Source: Patescibacteria group bacterium (GTDB lineage Bacteria; Patescibacteriota; Gracilibacteria; UBA1369; PNNO01). Taken from it: a stretch of 7,238 nt of DNA. The first letter of the stretch is position 1. Each line of letters starts with the position of its first letter. Under the pieces are notes generated by a model. It was given only the letters and a program-made list of their open reading frames with translations. It did no database searches and was not told where the DNA came from. The position numbers and the translations under genes are program-made. Where the stretch lies: contig JAHJMX010000052.1 in the NCBI GenBank assembly GCA_018821175.1, positions 1 through 7,238 on the forward strand, written 5' to 3'. Of this stretch, positions 4,997 through 7,238 are shown piece after piece.

Positions 4997-6808
4997 TTAC
5001 TCCCACTCAATTGTTCCTGGAGGTTTGTTCGTCAAATCGTAAAAGACGCCATCAACCCCATCAATTGCTTCGATACTGGTTGTTAATTCGTTTACCCAAT
5101 CCCATTTCATTGGATAGAAACTGGCTGTCATTGCTTCGTCGGAACAAATTGGTCGCAAAACAATCGATTCTCCGTTTCGATTATTCAAACTTAGAGGTAT
5201 CAAAACCGTTGGGAATTGCCAAATTTCACTGTACATCTTGTGATATTTGATAAATTCTGTGACACGATAATCAACTTTTTGAAGCAATGTAACGCGATCT
5301 TGTGTTAAGTATCCAGGTTTTGCATTCATTTTAACAATACCGTGTGGAGCGAGCATTAAAAGAACACGATTTATATTTGCAAATCGGTTTGTAATGCCTG
5401 TTGCTATTTCACCAAGAGTTTTCCAATCGTGGTTACTGTCTTTGTGGAGCTCAATTACAAATGGGTGACGGTAAGTTCTTGCATCGCCTTGAACCCCTAC
5501 ACTTTTAATTGGCAAAATTTTCCCATTCATCCCATATGGTTCCAAATATTTATTAATTTCGCGTTCTGTTGTAGCGCTATTTTCTGGGTAGTCATCTCCT
5601 TTGCTACACAAAATTCTAACGCCTAGGCCAGGCCCAGGGAATGGATGTCGCCAAACTATTTCTGCTGGGACTCCAAGTTTTGATCCTACTTCTCTAACTT
5701 CGTCCTTATAGAGCTGTTGTAATGGTTCAATTACTTTCCCTTCACGAATTAATTGTTCAATTTGTTCAACACGATTGTGATGCGTTTTTATTTTATCTGC
5801 ATGTTTTGTTCCCCCAGTTTCTATTGTGTCTGGGTAAATAGTTCCTTGTCCTAGGAGCCATTCGTTTGGATTTAGATTTAGATCATTAGCAACTTTTCTT
5901 TTAACTTCAAGGAAAGTATTCCCTATGATTTTACGCTTTTCTTCTGGTTCATATTTATCTTTCAAAGCGCTTAAAAATTCTGCAGATGCATCGTAAAATT
6001 GAACATTTTGTATACCCGCATCTTTATATGCTTTTTCCACTTCTTCCTGCTCATGCATTCTAATTAGTCCAGTGTTTACGAAAAGTCCGCGAGTATACTC
6101 TGCACCAATCGCTTTTTGAATTAAAGCATATGCAACAGTTGAATCTACACCTCCACTAATCAACATAAACACTTTTTTGTCTCCAACTTTTTTCTTAATA
6201 TTCTCCATTTCTTGCTCAATAAATAGAGCCAAATCCCATTCGCGTTTTACGGCACAAATATTCAAGAAATTATCCAAAATTTTCATCCCATTTTTTGTAT
6301 GTGTAACTTCTGTGTGAAATTGAATCCCATATAATTTTTTCTCAAAATCAGCAACAGCAGCATATTTGCAAGTATCTGTTGACCCGATAATTTCTGTTCC
6401 AGCAGGCAAAGATGCAACTTCATCTCCGTGGCTCATCCAAACGATTTCCTCGTCATTTAAACCTTCAAAAATACCTTCTTTTTTTAGAATATTAAGTTTA
6501 GCTTGACCATATTCTTTTATTTTTCCAGAACTAACCTCTCCTCCGCGTTTATAATTCATTATTTGATGTCCATAACAAATCCCAAGGACAGGAATTCCTA
6601 AATTAAAAATTTTCGCATCGCATTGTGGTGAATTTTCCGCATAAACACTTTGTGGGCCTCCAGATAAAATAATTCCTTTATAGTCGGCAAAATTTTCCGC
6701 ACTAGTATCGCAATCAAGGATTTCTGAGTACACATTCAAGCGTCTTATTCGATTCGCAATTAAGTGTGCATATTGTCCTCCGAAATCAAGTACAGCAATT
6801 TTATCCAT
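4997..6808 (-). CDS. guaA: GMP synthase (glutamine-hydrolysing), eukaryote-like long form
   Basis: Makes GMP from XMP, ATP and glutamine. The class I glutamine amidotransferase domain (about 1-190) has DFGGQYAHLI (8-17), Cys78 in GICYGHQ, and His165 with Glu167 in FHTEVTH, where Thr replaces the usual Pro of FHPEV. The ATP pyrophosphatase domain follows (about 191-390) with the PP-loop SGGVDST (218-224), LGQGTIYPDTIE (319-330), IKTHHN (340-345) and RHPFPGPGLGVRI (387-399). The dimerisation part (about 391-603) holds LPIKSVGVQGDARTY (432-446), then an extra stretch of roughly 80-100 residues, then VLIPL (535-539) and the terminal KPPGTIEWE. At 603 residues it exceeds the usual bacterial length of about 510-525. 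The extra stretch and THHN region resemble the human enzyme more than E. coli GuaA. The ATG gives the standard N-terminus. A 20-bp gap separates it from the upstream gene, suggesting co-transcription. No Shine-Dalgarno is evident. Confidence 0.96.
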   Translation of the reverse strand: MDKIAVLDFGGQYAHLIANRIRRLNVYSEILDCDTSAENFADYKGIILSGGPQSVYAENSPQCDAKIFNLGIPVLGICYGHQIMNYKRGGEVSSGKIKEYGQAKLNILKKEGIFEGLNDEEIVWMSHGDEVASLPAGTEIIGSTDTCKYAAVADFEKKLYGIQFHTEVTHTKNGMKILDNFLNICAVKREWDLALFIEQEMENIKKKVGDKKVFMLISGGVDSTVAYALIQKAIGAEYTRGLFVNTGLIRMHEQEEVEKAYKDAGIQNVQFYDASAEFLSALKDKYEPEEKRKIIGNTFLEVKRKVANDLNLNPNEWLLGQGTIYPDTIETGGTKHADKIKTHHNRVEQIEQLIREGKVIEPLQQLYKDEVREVGSKLGVPAEIVWRHPFPGPGLGVRILCSKGDDYPENSATTEREINKYLEPYGMNGKILPIKSVGVQGDARTYRHPFVIELHKDSNHDWKTLGEIATGITNRFANINRVLLMLAPHGIVKMNAKPGYLTQDRVTLLQKVDYRVTEFIKYHKMYSEIWQFPTVLIPLSLNNRNGESIVLRPICSDEAMTASFYPMKWDWVNELTTSIEAIDGVDGVFYDLTNKPPGTIEWE

Positions 6809-6828
6809 AAATTTTATCTTAAAATATT

Positions 6829-7238
6829 TTAATTTGTTTCAATCATTTCAAAGCTTAGCGATCTGTCCCGATTTAGCGGTTCTTCAAAAATTGCAAAATT
6901 TTCACGAGTATAAAAAATATTGCTTTTTACAGCGAAATTTGTTGGGACTTCAATTATCACAGAATATGAATCTGCAATTGTTCCAGCCTGTTTAATCAAA
7001 TCCAAATTATACTTTTTGCCGTCAAAAATTTTCGACGGAAGTTCAACTGTATATTCAAGAGTTTGTCTTTGCTCTGGTTTCAAATTAACATTTGTTTCGA
7101 AGATTGAAAAATTATCCGATGCAATATTTTTTGCGCCTACGTTAGATTTTATGAGCTTTGTCCCATATGGTAAATAAATATTGAAATTCCCTGATAAAGT
7201 CCCGCTGATCGTGTCATCAAAATTTCCAAAATGTTCAA
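6829..7238 (-). CDS. Probable DUF4012 family protein, C-terminal part (N-terminus off the right edge)
   Basis: The minus-strand frame is open from the right edge to a TAA at 6831-6829, giving 135 full codons counted inward from EHFGNFDD. A TTG at 7083 is not the start, because the frame continues upstream without a stop. The visible part is all-beta-like: SGNFNIYLPYGTKLI, then KPEQRQTLEYTVELP, then YNLDLIKQAGTIADSYSVII with EVP. That order (an LPYGT strand, a proline-started TL-Y-V-LP strand, then YxLxxxKQxG...I..P) matches the C-terminal end typical of DUF4012 proteins. These are large, N-terminally anchored extracytoplasmic proteins of unknown role, common in CPR and Actinobacteria. The assignment rests on pattern memory from a short segment, so it is moderate. 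It lies 20 bp upstream of guaA on the same strand. Confidence 0.55.
   Translation of the reverse strand, partial: EHFGNFDDTISGTLSGNFNIYLPYGTKLIKSNVGAKNIASDNFSIFETNVNLKPEQRQTLEYTVELPSKIFDGKKYNLDLIKQAGTIADSYSVIIEVPTNFAVKSNIFYTRENFAIFEEPLNRDRSLSFEMIETN

Noticed and set aside
5011..5626. Two short plus-strand open frames opposite guaA
   Set aside because: They lie antisense to the highly conserved C-terminal half of GMP synthase and lack any protein-like features.
6829..7083. A complete 84-codon gene starting at a TTG at 7083 on the minus strand
   Set aside because: The frame continues without a stop from 7083 to the right edge, and the upstream residues (SGNFNIYLPYGTKLI and following) fit the same protein. 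It is the end of a longer gene.
6920..7177. Plus-strand open frame of 85 codons opposite the right-edge gene
   Set aside because: It is antisense to a protein with recognisable strand pattern and has no ribosome site or family signal of its own.

Overview
The window is AT-rich bacterial DNA (about one third G+C by eye) with tightly packed genes, the standard stop code (TAA, and TGA as a real stop in three genes) and few Shine-Dalgarno sites. Its gene content is a pair of DUF881 proteins, a probable DUF4012 protein end, a long-form GMP synthase, and a glutamate racemase joined to a lipid-carrier enzyme. Together these suggest a small-genome bacterium of the Candidate Phyla Radiation (Patescibacteria) type. 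This placement is an inference from family content and base composition; no rRNA or other lineage marker is present.

Layout. Left part, minus strand (1-1183): two tandem DUF881-family membrane-anchored proteins, the second running off the left edge. A 174-bp divergent intergenic region (1184-1357) carries a promoter for each direction, a perfect 6+6 inverted repeat over the rightward -10, and three TGACA-type repeats. Centre, plus strand (1358-4982): two unrecognised, mostly helical soluble proteins, then murI (glutamate racemase), then a 389-residue membrane protein that fuses a PAP2 phosphatase to a CTP-dependent polyprenol/diacylglycerol kinase-like domain. murI and the fusion gene overlap by ATGA. 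Right part, minus strand (4997-7238): guaA (GMP synthase, 603 residues, eukaryote-like long form) preceded by the C-terminal part of a probable DUF4012 protein that enters from the right edge. guaA converges on the fusion gene with only 14 bp between them.

How the genes fit. murI supplies D-glutamate for the peptidoglycan stem peptide, and the fused protein has the two activities needed to manage the polyprenyl-phosphate carrier: dephosphorylating the diphosphate and re-phosphorylating free polyprenol. The pair therefore reads as a small cell-envelope precursor unit, possibly for scavenged polyprenol. DUF881 proteins are envelope or division associated in other bacteria. The two unknown genes lie directly upstream of murI on the same strand and are the least explained part of the window. 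No mobile element, CRISPR array, tRNA or rRNA was seen, and no stretch over 300 bp lacks a gene.
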